64,000 nt of DNA from Leisingera sp. JC1 (lineage in GTDB: Bacteria; Pseudomonadota; Alphaproteobacteria; Rhodobacterales; Rhodobacteraceae). The DNA is taken from NCBI RefSeq assembly GCF_001679925.1, contig NZ_LYUZ01000001.1, positions 251,984-315,983 of the forward strand, read 5' to 3'. Each line of letters starts with the position of its first letter. Position 1 is the stretch's first letter. The translations under genes were made by a program, and so were the position numbers. Under the pieces are notes generated by a model. That model was not told the origin of the DNA. It made no database searches and was given only the letters and a program-made list of their open reading frames with translations. Positions 7,890 through 16,618 of the stretch are shown in pieces.

Positions 7890-8432
7890 ATGTCCCGTAT
7901 CGACGAAAGCATGGAGTTCATACCAGTCCGCATTGCGGTACTGACCGTGTCGGATACCCGAAAGATGGAAGACGACCGCTCCGGCCAGGTGCTGGTCGAC
8001 CGGCTGCGGGAGGCGGGCCATACCTTGGCAGACCGCAAGATCATCCCCGATGAGAGGGGCGAGATCGCCGCTCAGTTGCGAGCCTGGATTGCCAACCCGC
8101 AAGTGGACGTGGTGATCTCCACCGGCGGCACCGGTCTGACCGGTCGCGACGTGACGGTGGAAGCGCACCGCGACGTCTATGAAAAGGAAATCGAAGCTTT
8201 CGGCACTGTCTTCACTTGGGTCTCGATGCAGAAGATCGGCACCAGCGCTGTGCAATCGCGGGCCACTGGCGGCGTGGCAGGCGGCACTTATCTGTTCGCG
8301 CTGCCCGGCAGCCCTGGCGCCTGCAAGGATGGTTGGGATGAAATCCTGTCAAAACAGCTCGATTACCGGCACCGGCCCTGCAATTTCGTGGAAATCATGC
8401 CCAGATTAGAGGAGCATCTGCGACGGAAGTAA
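7890..8432 (+). CDS. moaB: Molybdenum cofactor biosynthesis protein MoaB
   Basis: The 180-residue MoaB/MogA-fold protein acts in the adenylylation step that prepares molybdopterin for metal insertion. The conserved ISTGGTGLTGRDVT substrate loop (about 71-84) is intact, as are RIAVLTVSDTR near the start and ALPGSPGACKDGW near the end. Length is normal. It starts directly after the LysE stop, so it is co-transcribed with the upstream run rather than with the mob/moe cluster at 22962-26217. Confidence 0.95.
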   Translation: MSRIDESMEFIPVRIAVLTVSDTRKMEDDRSGQVLVDRLREAGHTLADRKIIPDERGEIAAQLRAWIANPQVDVVISTGGTGLTGRDVTVEAHRDVYEKEIEAFGTVFTWVSMQKIGTSAVQSRATGGVAGGTYLFALPGSPGACKDGWDEILSKQLDYRHRPCNFVEIMPRLEEHLRRK

Positions 8433-8558
8433 CCGTGCGCGGCGTGTAACCTCGCAAACCTGCGCGGAAAATCCTATATTTCCAAGCGGGCACAAGGCTT
8501 TTGCGCTTTGGCTGGCCGTGCGCGGCCCCGGCAGCAGCCGCCACCGGAAGGGAGAGAC

Positions 8559-10013
8559 ATGCGCTTTTTGCGTCAAAGTTTGATGGGGCTTTTCCTGGCG
8601 TCGCTGACGGCGGCCCTGCTGCTCTATGCCGGGCAGCTGATCTTTGGTGCAATTGAGGCGCAGCTCAACGCCGAGCGTAAGGCGCCACCGGTGCGCGAGC
8701 GGGTCTTTGCGGTCAATGTGGTGACTGCGGATCTGCAGACGGTGGCACCGGAACTCACGGCCTTTGGCCGCGTGGAAAGCCGCCGCACGCTGGAATTGCG
8801 CACAGCCGCAGGCGGCCGGGTGGTGCAACTGTCGGAGGATTTCGAAGAAGGCGGTGCGGTCCGGGCGGGCGAGGTGCTTGTGCAGGTCGACCCGGCGGAT
8901 GCCCAGGCAGCGCTGGACCGGGCCGAGGCAGACATGATGGACGCCCGGGCTGAGGAGCGCGATGCGGGCCGGGCGCTGATCCTGGCGCAGGATGAGCTGC
9001 AGGCGACCCAGGACCAGGCGCAGCTGCGCGAACGCGCCTTCCAGCGGCAGGTGGACTTGCAGGACCGCGGCGTCGGTACTGCCGCCACCGTGGAAACCGC
9101 GGAACTTGCGGCGGTTCAAGCCCGCCAGACCGTGATCTCGCGCCGCCAGGCGGTCAGCCAGGCAGAGGCGCGCGCGGATCAGGCCGCTACCCGGGTGGCC
9201 CGGGCGCAAATCGCGCTGGATGAGGCGCGGCGTGACCTGGAGGACACCACCATCAGAGCGGGATTTGACGGTACCCTGCAATCGGTCAGCCTGGTGCAGG
9301 GACGGCTTGTCTCCGCCAATGAAAAACTTGCTGATCTGGTCGATCCGGACCTGCTGGAGGTGGCGTTCCGGGTCTCCACCGCGCAATACGCCCGGCTGCT
9401 GGACGGTGACGGCCGTTTGCTCAAGGCTCCAGTACGGGTGACGCTGGATGCGGCCGGAGCCGGCCTCAGCGCAACCGGACGGATATCACGCGCCAGCGGT
9501 GCGGCGGGGGACGGGCAGACCGGGCGGCTGGTCTATGCCAGCCTGAACGCGGCCCCCGGTTTCAAACCCGAAGACTTCGTGACGGTTCACGTGACAGAGC
9601 CTGAAGTCCGCGCGGTCGCGCGGGTTCCGGCCTCCGCGCTGGGCGCGGACGGCACTGTGCTTCTGCTGGGCGAAGAGGACCGGCTGGAGGCGCTGCCCGT
9701 TGAGCTGGTGCGGCGCCAGGGCGACGACGTGCTGATCCGCGGCTCCGGGCTGGAGGGACGTGAAGTTGTCACCGGCCGCACGCCCTTGCTGGGGGCAGGC
9801 ATCAAGGTGCGCCCGCTGCGCCAGGGCGCAGAAGTGCAGGCGCTGCCGGAGCTGATCGAACTCACAGACGAACGCCGCGCCCGGCTGGTGGCGCTGGTTG
9901 AGGGCAACAGCAGGATGCCCTCTGAGATAAAGGCGAAGATGCTACAGCAGCTGGCTGAGGCCAAGGTGCCCGCACAGCTGATCAGCCGGATTGAATCCCG
10001 GATGGGAGGCTGA
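8559..10013 (+). CDS. RND efflux periplasmic adaptor subunit (membrane fusion protein)
   Basis: The 484-residue protein begins with an N-terminal hydrophobic anchor (MRFLRQSLMGLFLASL). Then come the barrel-sandwich halves (LELRTAAGGRVVQLSEDFEEGG and FDGTLQSVSLVQGRLVSANEKLADLVD) flanking a long alpha-helical coiled coil rich in Ala, Arg, Glu and Gln (about 125-245). A beta-barrel and membrane-proximal domain follow. It would link the inner-membrane RND pump encoded five bases downstream to an outer-membrane channel, which is not in this window. ATG 8559 was chosen because GGAAGGGAGAGAC precedes it; the upstream extension is low complexity. The C-terminal 45 residues form an unusual helical tail. 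Confidence 0.92.
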   Translation: MRFLRQSLMGLFLASLTAALLLYAGQLIFGAIEAQLNAERKAPPVRERVFAVNVVTADLQTVAPELTAFGRVESRRTLELRTAAGGRVVQLSEDFEEGGAVRAGEVLVQVDPADAQAALDRAEADMMDARAEERDAGRALILAQDELQATQDQAQLRERAFQRQVDLQDRGVGTAATVETAELAAVQARQTVISRRQAVSQAEARADQAATRVARAQIALDEARRDLEDTTIRAGFDGTLQSVSLVQGRLVSANEKLADLVDPDLLEVAFRVSTAQYARLLDGDGRLLKAPVRVTLDAAGAGLSATGRISRASGAAGDGQTGRLVYASLNAAPGFKPEDFVTVHVTEPEVRAVARVPASALGADGTVLLLGEEDRLEALPVELVRRQGDDVLIRGSGLEGREVVTGRTPLLGAGIKVRPLRQGAEVQALPELIELTDERRARLVALVEGNSRMPSEIKAKMLQQLAEAKVPAQLISRIESRMGG

Positions 10014-10018
10014 TCCCG

Positions 10019-13000
10019 ATGGCGCGCAGGCTCCCCCGGCAGGCCCGCGGGCTGTTCAGCTATTTCACCCGCCACCGCACCGCGGCCAACCTTTTGCTGG
10101 TGATCATGCTGGTGCTGGGCGCCGCTGCGATGCCCAACATGCGGGCGCAGTTCTTTCCGGATGTGATTGTCGAACGCGTCACGGTTTCTGTTGAATGGGA
10201 GGGTGCTGGCCCCGAGGATGTGGACAGTGCCATTGTCCAAGTGCTCGAACCTGCTTTGCTGGCCGTGGATGGCGTAGAGGAGACCTCTTCCATCTCCCGC
10301 GAAGGGCTGGCCACACTGACACTGGAATTTGAACCGGGCTCCGACATGGGCCAGGCCACCGACGATGTGCAGACTGCGGTGGACGGCATCACCACCCTGC
10401 CGGAAGAGGCTGAGGAGCCGGAGGTGCGCCGCGGCGCCTGGCGCGACCGGGTGACGGATGTCGTGATCACCGGGCCGGTCGGGGCAGGGCAGCTGGGTCT
10501 TTTTGCTGACGAACTGGTGGTGCGCCTCTTTGAGGCGGGCGTCACCCGTACGACAATCCGCGGTGTGGCAGCGCCGGAAACCATCGTCGAGGTGCCGACC
10601 GCCAAGCTGATCACCCACGACATCACCATGCGCGAGATTGCGGAGGCAATTGCGGCAGAGGTCGATGCCGAACCTGCAGGCGACGTATCCGGCGCCAACG
10701 CCCGCGTGCGCACCGGCAGCGAGAAGCGCAAACCGGATGAGCTTGCAGCCATCGTGCTGCGCACCAATGCCGACGGTTCGGTGCTGACCATCGCTGATGT
10801 GGGGCAGATCCGGGTCGAAGGCGTGGACCGCAACCGCTCCTACTTCGTGGATGATAACCCGGCGATGTCGATCCGGGTGGACCGCTCCGATCAGGGCAAC
10901 GCCATCCGCCTGCAGGCACAGGTGCAGGAGGTTGTGGATGAAATGCAGGCAAGCCTGCCGCAGGGAGTGACGGCTGAGCTGATCCGCACCCGGGCGCAGT
11001 CCATCACCGACCGCTTGGATATTCTGGTCGACAACGGCCTGATGGGGCTTGGCCTGGTGCTGTGCCTCTTGTTCCTGTTTCTCAACACCCGCATCGCCTT
11101 TTGGGTCGCAATGGGCATCCCGGCCTCGATGTTTGCTGCTGTCGCGCTGATGTATGCCGCCGGGATCACCATCAACATGGTCAGTCTGTTTGGCCTGATC
11201 ATCACCCTGGGCATTGTGGTAGATGACGCTATCGTCGTAGGGGAACACGCTGATTTCCGGGTCCGCCGGCTGGGCGAAAGCCCGATGCAGGCAGCGGAAA
11301 ACGCTGCCCGCCGCATGGCGATGCCGGTCTTTGCTGCGACACTCACCACAATCATTGCCTTCTTCGGGCTGACCCTGGTGGGCGGCCGGTTCGGCGAGCT
11401 GATCCGGGATATCCCCTTTACTGTGATTGCGGTGCTGGCAGCCTCGCTGGTGGAATGTTTCCTGATCCTGCCCAACCACCTGGCCCATGCGCTGACCCAC
11501 GCTCAGGCGCGCCATTGGTATGACTGGCCGAACCGGATGGTGAACCGCGGCTTCCGCTGGCTGCGCGACCATGCCTTCCGCCCGCTGATGGGCTATGTGG
11601 TCACCGCCCGTTACGCGGTAATGGCGGGCGCTCTGGCAATCCTGGCCAGCCAGGCGGCGCTGTTCATCAACGGCGATGTGCAGTGGCGTTTCTTCAACGC
11701 GCCGGAGCGCGGCTCGGTCACCGGAAACTTCGCCATGGTAGAGGGCGCCAGCCGCGCCGACACAATGGCGATGATGCAGGAGATGCAGCGCGCAACGGAG
11801 GCACTCGGCGCTGAGTACGAAGACCGCTATGGCCGCAACCCGCTGGATTTCGTGATGGCGGAGGTGGGCGGCAATGCCGGCCGCGGCCTCAGCGGGGTGG
11901 AGGCCAAGGACACCGACCTTCTGGGCGGTATCTCGATTGAGCTGATCGACGCCGACCTGCGCCCCTATTCCAGCTTTGCCTTTGTGGCGGAACTGCAGGA
12001 GCGGGTGGTGCGCCATCCGATGGTCGAGACCGTCTCCTTCCGCAGCTGGCGCTCGGGGCCGGGCGGCGATGCGCTGGACGTGCAGTTCTCCGGCCCCAGT
12101 GTGCAAGTGCTGAAAGATGCCTCCGAAGATCTGAAAACCGCACTTCTGCGCTTCCCGGAGGTCTCGGCGGTTGAGGACAATCTCGCCTATGACAAGGAGG
12201 AGGTGATCCTCGATCTTACCCCGCAGGGGCAGGCGCTGAACTTCACCATCGGCAGCCTGGGCCAGGCACTCCGGGCGCGGCTCAACGGGATCGAGGCGGC
12301 GACCTATCCCGACGGCCCGCGCAGCGCCACCATCCGGGTGGAGTTGCCGGAGAATGAGCTGACCGCCGATTTCCTGGAGCGCACCCTGATGCGGGCGCCC
12401 AGCGGCATCTATGTGCCGCTTGCCGATATCGTCTCCGTTAACCAGCGCACCGGTTTCTCCACCGTGCGCCGCGAAAACGGCATCCGTGTGATCAGCGTGA
12501 CGGGTGATATCTCCGAAGATGATCCGGCGCGCGCTGAGGCGGTGACCCAGGCACTTCAGGACGAGATCCTGCCAAAGATCGCCAGCGAGCGGCAGGTGGA
12601 GTGGCGCCTGTCCGGTCTGGCAGAGCAAGAACAGACCTTCCTGCAGGAGGCCGGCACCGGTCTGATCCTCTGCCTCACCGGAATCTACCTGGTGCTGTCC
12701 TGGATTTTTGCCAGCTGGACCCGGCCGCTGGTGGTGATGGCGATCATTCCCTTTGGCCTCGTCGGCACCATCTGGGGCCACTACGTATGGGAAGTGCCGC
12801 TGTCCATGTTCACTGTGGTGGGACTGTTGGGGATGACCGGGATCATCATCAACGATTCCATCGTGCTGGTAACCTCCATTGACCAATACGCGAAGGATCG
12901 CGGCTTGATCCCTTCGATCATCGACGCGGCGGCAGACCGGCTGCGCCCGGTGATGCTGACCACGATGACCACAGTGCTGGGTCTCGCGCCGCTGCTTTTC

Positions 13001-13414
13001 GAGCGCTCACAGCAGGCTCAGTTCCTCAAACCCACGGTGATCACACTGGTTTATGGCTTGGGGTTCGGGATGTTCCTTGTCCTGCTGGTGGTCCCGGCGC
13101 TGGTTGCAATGCAGCGGGACCTGTCGCGGCCGATGGCATCGCTGCGCCGCGCGTTGCGGCAGGGGGCAGGGCGCCTGCGCTGGCTGGTTCTGGGCACCGC
13201 GCTGGCGCAACTGGGCTGGCTGGTGCTGACGCTGGGCTGGGCGATGGCAACCGGAGCCTTGCATCCTGCGCTGCGGATGATCCCGGCGCTGGCGGCAATG
13301 GAGCCGGTGCGGGCCGGATTGCTGGCTTTCCTTCTGGGGGCCCTGGCATTGGTACTGCTTGCCTATGCGGCGGGCGGAATTGCCTACCGGCTCAACGCCC
13401 GCCAGCGGGTCTGA
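10019..13414 (+). CDS. RND family efflux permease with extra C-terminal helices
   Basis: This is a 1131-residue AcrB/HAE-type transporter. It has the usual first helix, a periplasmic porter domain, a central helix block with the proton-relay aspartates (GIVVDDAIVVGE), a second periplasmic domain, and a second helix block ending near residue 1035. Beyond that lie about 95 residues with two further hydrophobic segments (roughly 1054-1075 and 1100-1122), which the standard 12-helix RND fold does not have. It pairs with the adaptor upstream; the substrate is unknown. No local regulator is seen. The 3' end overlaps the converging Nudix gene by 31 bases. Confidence 0.95.
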   Translation: MARRLPRQARGLFSYFTRHRTAANLLLVIMLVLGAAAMPNMRAQFFPDVIVERVTVSVEWEGAGPEDVDSAIVQVLEPALLAVDGVEETSSISREGLATLTLEFEPGSDMGQATDDVQTAVDGITTLPEEAEEPEVRRGAWRDRVTDVVITGPVGAGQLGLFADELVVRLFEAGVTRTTIRGVAAPETIVEVPTAKLITHDITMREIAEAIAAEVDAEPAGDVSGANARVRTGSEKRKPDELAAIVLRTNADGSVLTIADVGQIRVEGVDRNRSYFVDDNPAMSIRVDRSDQGNAIRLQAQVQEVVDEMQASLPQGVTAELIRTRAQSITDRLDILVDNGLMGLGLVLCLLFLFLNTRIAFWVAMGIPASMFAAVALMYAAGITINMVSLFGLIITLGIVVDDAIVVGEHADFRVRRLGESPMQAAENAARRMAMPVFAATLTTIIAFFGLTLVGGRFGELIRDIPFTVIAVLAASLVECFLILPNHLAHALTHAQARHWYDWPNRMVNRGFRWLRDHAFRPLMGYVVTARYAVMAGALAILASQAALFINGDVQWRFFNAPERGSVTGNFAMVEGASRADTMAMMQEMQRATEALGAEYEDRYGRNPLDFVMAEVGGNAGRGLSGVEAKDTDLLGGISIELIDADLRPYSSFAFVAELQERVVRHPMVETVSFRSWRSGPGGDALDVQFSGPSVQVLKDASEDLKTALLRFPEVSAVEDNLAYDKEEVILDLTPQGQALNFTIGSLGQALRARLNGIEAATYPDGPRSATIRVELPENELTADFLERTLMRAPSGIYVPLADIVSVNQRTGFSTVRRENGIRVISVTGDISEDDPARAEAVTQALQDEILPKIASERQVEWRLSGLAEQEQTFLQEAGTGLILCLTGIYLVLSWIFASWTRPLVVMAIIPFGLVGTIWGHYVWEVPLSMFTVVGLLGMTGIIINDSIVLVTSIDQYAKDRGLIPSIIDAAADRLRPVMLTTMTTVLGLAPLLFERSQQAQFLKPTVITLVYGLGFGMFLVLLVVPALVAMQRDLSRPMASLRRALRQGAGRLRWLVLGTALAQLGWLVLTLGWAMATGALHPALRMIPALAAMEPVRAGLLAFLLGALALVLLAYAAGGIAYRLNARQRV

Positions 13415-13845
13415 GCCAGCCGCGCCACGTCGCCGACCTGATCCAGCAGTTGCAGGCCGCGGGACTCGATTTCTGCGATGGGAATCCATTCGGCCTGTTC
13501 GGCGTCATCATCCGGCACCGGTTCACCGCTCAAGTATTCGCACAGCACCACGGTCAGCAGATACTGCCGCTGCGCCATACCGGATGAATCGCGCGAGATC
13601 ACATCCACATTGGTGAGATATTCCAGCGGCCGGGCAGTCACACTGGTCTCTTCCATCAGCTCACGCGCCGCGGCCTGCAGGGCGGTCTCGCCCATCTCCA
13701 CGTGGCCGCCGGGGAAGCCCCACCAGCCTGCGTTCGGCTCTTTGCCGCGCTGCACCAGGATCACCTGGTCCTGCCCGCCGGAATGGCGGCAGACCACGGC
13801 AATGGTGCCCAGAACCGGGCGGGCAGGGCTGCTGGCTGCGCTCAT
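13384..13845 (-). CDS. NUDIX hydrolase
   Basis: The 153-residue protein has a complete Nudix box starting GGHVEMGETALQ and running through RELMEET (about residues 46-69), the site that binds Mg for hydrolysis of nucleoside diphosphate derivatives. PNAGWWGFP before the box is typical of the broad MutT-like group. The exact substrate cannot be inferred. It is the downstream partner of the DsbD-N-like gene, overlapping it by four bases (ATGA), and its 3' end overlaps the RND permease gene on the other strand. Confidence 0.92.
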   Translation of the reverse strand: MSAASSPARPVLGTIAVVCRHSGGQDQVILVQRGKEPNAGWWGFPGGHVEMGETALQAAARELMEETSVTARPLEYLTNVDVISRDSSGMAQRQYLLTVVLCEYLSGEPVPDDDAEQAEWIPIAEIESRGLQLLDQVGDVARLAQTRWRALSR

Positions 13846-14663
13846 CCGGCGCTGCAGCCCTGGATATCAACTGCGTGGTTCTTTCCCAGCACGGTGATCC
13901 GCAGCTGCGAGCGGTCGATGGCGTAGGCATTGCCGTCCGCTGGCAGAAACTCGGTCTCCGCTACCAGCTGCCCGCCCTCGCGCCGCGTCTTGGTTTCGCC
14001 GGCATAAAGCTTGGGGTTGCCCGGTTCGATCACCGCAACCTCCTCGCCGCCGGCAGAGGGCATCGAGATGCGGGCGGTTACCGTCATGCCGTACTGCGAC
14101 GGGCGCAAGCTGCAGGATGCCTTGCGCACTCCGGCTTCCTTAGCCGACCAGGGGCGGCTCGCCATGGCTGCGGCAATTGCCGGGTGGCGGCCTGCACCGC
14201 TGTCCAGTTCACGGTCAAATTTCAGCTCTGCTGGGACGCAGACATCCTTGCATACTCCCAGCTGCATCCGCCCCTTCAGGCGCACCGGCTTGCCGGGGGT
14301 TTCAGGCGTGATCTCCACCGGCAGCACCAACTGGTCATGATAACCTATGGTGCGGTAACCGGAGGTCAGGAACACTTCGGGAGAGGGCCAGGTGATCGAC
14401 AGCCCGCCGACATTGCGTGCCCCGCGCCAGGAAAAACTGGGCGGGATGCCCGCATCGCCGGGTGCGCGCCAATAGGTCTTCCACCCTGGCTGCAGGGTGA
14501 TCCGCAGCGCACCCAGATGAGTGCCGCGGGAGGTCATGCCGCCATCCAGCACCTCGACCTGAACGATATCGCCGTCCGCGGCGCCGGCAAGAGCAGGCGT
14601 GACAGGAGCCACAGCCAGCAGAGCTGCCGCGGCGGCAGCGGTTTTGATCAATGTCCGTTTCAT
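13842..14663 (-). CDS. Exported DsbD N-terminal-domain-like protein
   Basis: The 273-residue protein has a strong signal peptide (MKRTLIKTAAAAAALLAV, cleavage near ALA-GA at about 26). The mature part resembles the N-terminal domain of the thiol reductase DsbD: GWKTYWRAPGDAGIPPSF, an LPVEITPE region, and LGVCKDVCVPAEL with the paired cysteines (CKDVC). DsbD's membrane and thioredoxin domains are absent, so it is probably a stand-alone periplasmic protein that accepts electrons or binds a partner. The start at 14663 is set by the signal peptide; a start 12 codons earlier is in frame. Confidence 0.85.
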   Translation of the reverse strand: MKRTLIKTAAAAAALLAVAPVTPALAGAADGDIVQVEVLDGGMTSRGTHLGALRITLQPGWKTYWRAPGDAGIPPSFSWRGARNVGGLSITWPSPEVFLTSGYRTIGYHDQLVLPVEITPETPGKPVRLKGRMQLGVCKDVCVPAELKFDRELDSGAGRHPAIAAAMASRPWSAKEAGVRKASCSLRPSQYGMTVTARISMPSAGGEEVAVIEPGNPKLYAGETKTRREGGQLVAETEFLPADGNAYAIDRSQLRITVLGKNHAVDIQGCSAG

Positions 14664-14842
14664 ACTTGAATAATTGCGCCTGCCAGCCAGGTTTGCCAAG
14701 TCACGATCCGGTCATGCTTCCCTCATCCTACTGTGTTTGCGGCAAATTTGCCGGAGCCTGCGCGGAGTTGCGCCGATGCGCCCCTTGCGCGGCAAGCGGG
14801 TGCGCGTCATGGTGGGGGGAGGCAGCAGAAAGACGGAAATTC

Positions 14843-15400
14843 ATGGATCTGACTGGCAAGCTCTTGATTGCAATGCCTGGTATCGGCGACCCGAGGTTCG
14901 AGCATTCGGTGATCTTCCTGTGCTCGCACGGCGAGGAGGGCGCAATGGGGCTGATCGTCAACAAGCCCGCGGACGGCGTGGCGCTGGGCGATCTGCTGGA
15001 GCAGCTGGACCTGGGCGGCGATGGCAATGCGGCAGCGGCGCTGCCGGTGCGCTTTGGCGGCCCGGTAGAGACCCAGCGCGGTTTTGTGCTGCACACGCCG
15101 GATTACGAATCGGATGTGAGTTCGCTGAAGGTGCCGGGCGGCTTCTCGATGACCGCGACGCTGGATATTCTTGAGGACATCGCCCAGGGACAGGGGCCGC
15201 AGGACCTGCTGGTGCTTCTGGGCTATGCCGGCTGGGGGCCGGGGCAGCTGGAATCGGAAATCACCATGAATGGCTGGCTGACGGCCGAGGCCAGCCCTGA
15301 ACTGGTGTTCGGGCTTGCGGATGACAGCAAATGGGGCGCGGCGCTGAAGACCCTGGGGGTTGATCCGCTCACGTTGTCGTCCAGTGCGGGCCACGCCTGA
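14843..15400 (+). CDS. YqgE/AlgH family protein
   Basis: The 185-residue protein starts MDLTGKLLIAMPGIGDPRFEHSV and carries the family features HSVIFLCSH, GAMGLIVNKP, RFGGPVETQRGFVLH and YAGWGPGQLESEI. Length and motifs are typical of UPF0301 (AlgH); its molecular role is not settled. ATG 14843 is chosen because the family begins here; the long upstream frame is not conserved-looking. It is a single gene, convergent with the Sua5-type gene across a palindromic element at 15481-15503. Confidence 0.93.
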   Translation: MDLTGKLLIAMPGIGDPRFEHSVIFLCSHGEEGAMGLIVNKPADGVALGDLLEQLDLGGDGNAAAALPVRFGGPVETQRGFVLHTPDYESDVSSLKVPGGFSMTATLDILEDIAQGQGPQDLLVLLGYAGWGPGQLESEITMNGWLTAEASPELVFGLADDSKWGAALKTLGVDPLTLSSSAGHA

Positions 15401-15480
15401 ATACGCATTTCCGGACGGCACAGCGGGACGGCTCCCGCGCGTTTTCTGATTATCGGAGATAATCCCAAAACCCTTGGGCC

Positions 15481-15503
15481 GGGCGCCCATCTTTGATGGG
15501 CGC
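15481..15503. repeat. Palindromic element with CATCTTTGATG core (copy D), possible bidirectional terminator
   Basis: GCGCCCATC (15483-15491) and GATGGGCGC (15495-15503) form a perfect 9-bp stem with a TTT loop. The core is shared with copies at 26226-26300, 33612-33690 and 47359-47431. It lies between the converging yqgE and Sua5-type genes, where it could end transcripts from both sides, although no long T-tract follows on either strand. Confidence 0.6.
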
Positions 15504-15526
15504 GGGTGCGCTGCGGCTTGCGGTGT

Positions 15527-16477
15527 TCAGTCCCGCGGCGCGGCGGCGCGGCGCAGACGGTCGTTGATGGCCTCGCCCAGCCCGCGCATCGGCACCGTCG
15601 CGACAGCGATCGGTTTGCCAAACGCATCGAGCTGGTGGAGATGGCCGAAGAGATTGGCCGCAGCTTCTGCCAGGTCGCCATTTTCAGACAGGTTCAGATC
15701 GCAGGGACCAGGGCCAAAGCCAAGAAAAAGCTCACCGCCGCGCGGCGCTTCTGCGTTGAGCCGCACCGGCGCGCCGGGCGCGTAATGCGACAGCAGCTGG
15801 CCGGGCGCTGTCAGCGGATCATGCACGTCGCGCAGCATCAGCTTGCGGCCCAGCACGGCCTCAACTTCCTCTGCCGCCAGTCCGCCGGGCCGCAGCAGCA
15901 CCGGTTCCGGCCCCGCCAGACCAATGATGGTGGACTCCAGTCCGACACCGCAGGCGCCGTCGTCCAGGATAGCGGCAATACGGCCGTCCAGCCCGGCCTT
16001 CACATGGGCTGCCGTTGTCGGGCTGATCTTGCCAGAGGGGTTGGCGGAAGGTGCCGCCACCGGCCCGTCCAGCTCCCGCAGCAGCGCTTGTGCCGCCGGA
16101 TGCGCGGGCACCCTCACGCCAAGCGTCGCGAGGCCCGCCGTGACCAGCGGTGAGATCCCGTGCCCTTCGCGCAGCGGCAGCACCAGGGTCAGCGGCCCGG
16201 GCCAGAAGGCTGCGGCCAGCTGTTCCGCAACGTCATTCCATTCCACGTAGCGCCGCGCAGCCTCCGCCGAATGCACATGGGCAATCAGCGGGTTGAACGA
16301 GGGCCGCCCTTTGGCCTCGTAAATAGCCGCAACCGCTTCGCCCTGCCGGGCATCAGCGCCAAGGCCATAAACCGTTTCGGTCGGGAAGGAGACCAGCTGC
16401 CCGGCCTGCAAAAGCCGAGCGGCGCGGGCGATGCCGCTTGCCGTCGCGGCAAGGATTTCTGTGCTCTGCTGGGGCAT
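15527..16477 (-). CDS. L-threonylcarbamoyladenylate synthase (Sua5 type)
   Basis: The 316-residue enzyme makes threonylcarbamoyl-AMP for the t6A modification of tRNA. The YrdC-like catalytic domain (about 1-190) has FPTETVYGLGADA, KGRPSFNPLIAHV, WPGPLTLVL and VAAPSANPSGKISPT. The C-terminal Sua5 domain (about 200-316) includes SHYAPGAPVRL. Both domains are present, so it is the long Sua5 form rather than the short YrdC form. ATG 16477 is chosen because the family starts about here; the frame continues upstream without a protein-like sequence. It is divergent from the acyl-CoA dehydrogenase gene. Confidence 0.93.
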   Translation of the reverse strand: MPQQSTEILAATASGIARAARLLQAGQLVSFPTETVYGLGADARQGEAVAAIYEAKGRPSFNPLIAHVHSAEAARRYVEWNDVAEQLAAAFWPGPLTLVLPLREGHGISPLVTAGLATLGVRVPAHPAAQALLRELDGPVAAPSANPSGKISPTTAAHVKAGLDGRIAAILDDGACGVGLESTIIGLAGPEPVLLRPGGLAAEEVEAVLGRKLMLRDVHDPLTAPGQLLSHYAPGAPVRLNAEAPRGGELFLGFGPGPCDLNLSENGDLAEAAANLFGHLHQLDAFGKPIAVATVPMRGLGEAINDRLRRAAAPRD

Positions 16478-16618
16478 TCCGGGTGACGCGGCGTTTTGGT
16501 TGATTGAAATAAGCGCCCGGTTAGGTAATCGGACAAGCCACAGACCATAATGGGCCAGCGCCGGGAAGCCAAGACTGCCCGCGCCGCAGGCCCAAGAAAC
16601 CCCCGCCAGAGGACGCCC

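Noticed and set aside
9587..12886. Minus-strand open frame of 1099 codons opposite the RND genes
   Set aside because: It is antisense to two clear RND genes; its protein is rich in His, Arg and Gln without domains, as expected from GC-biased codon shadow.
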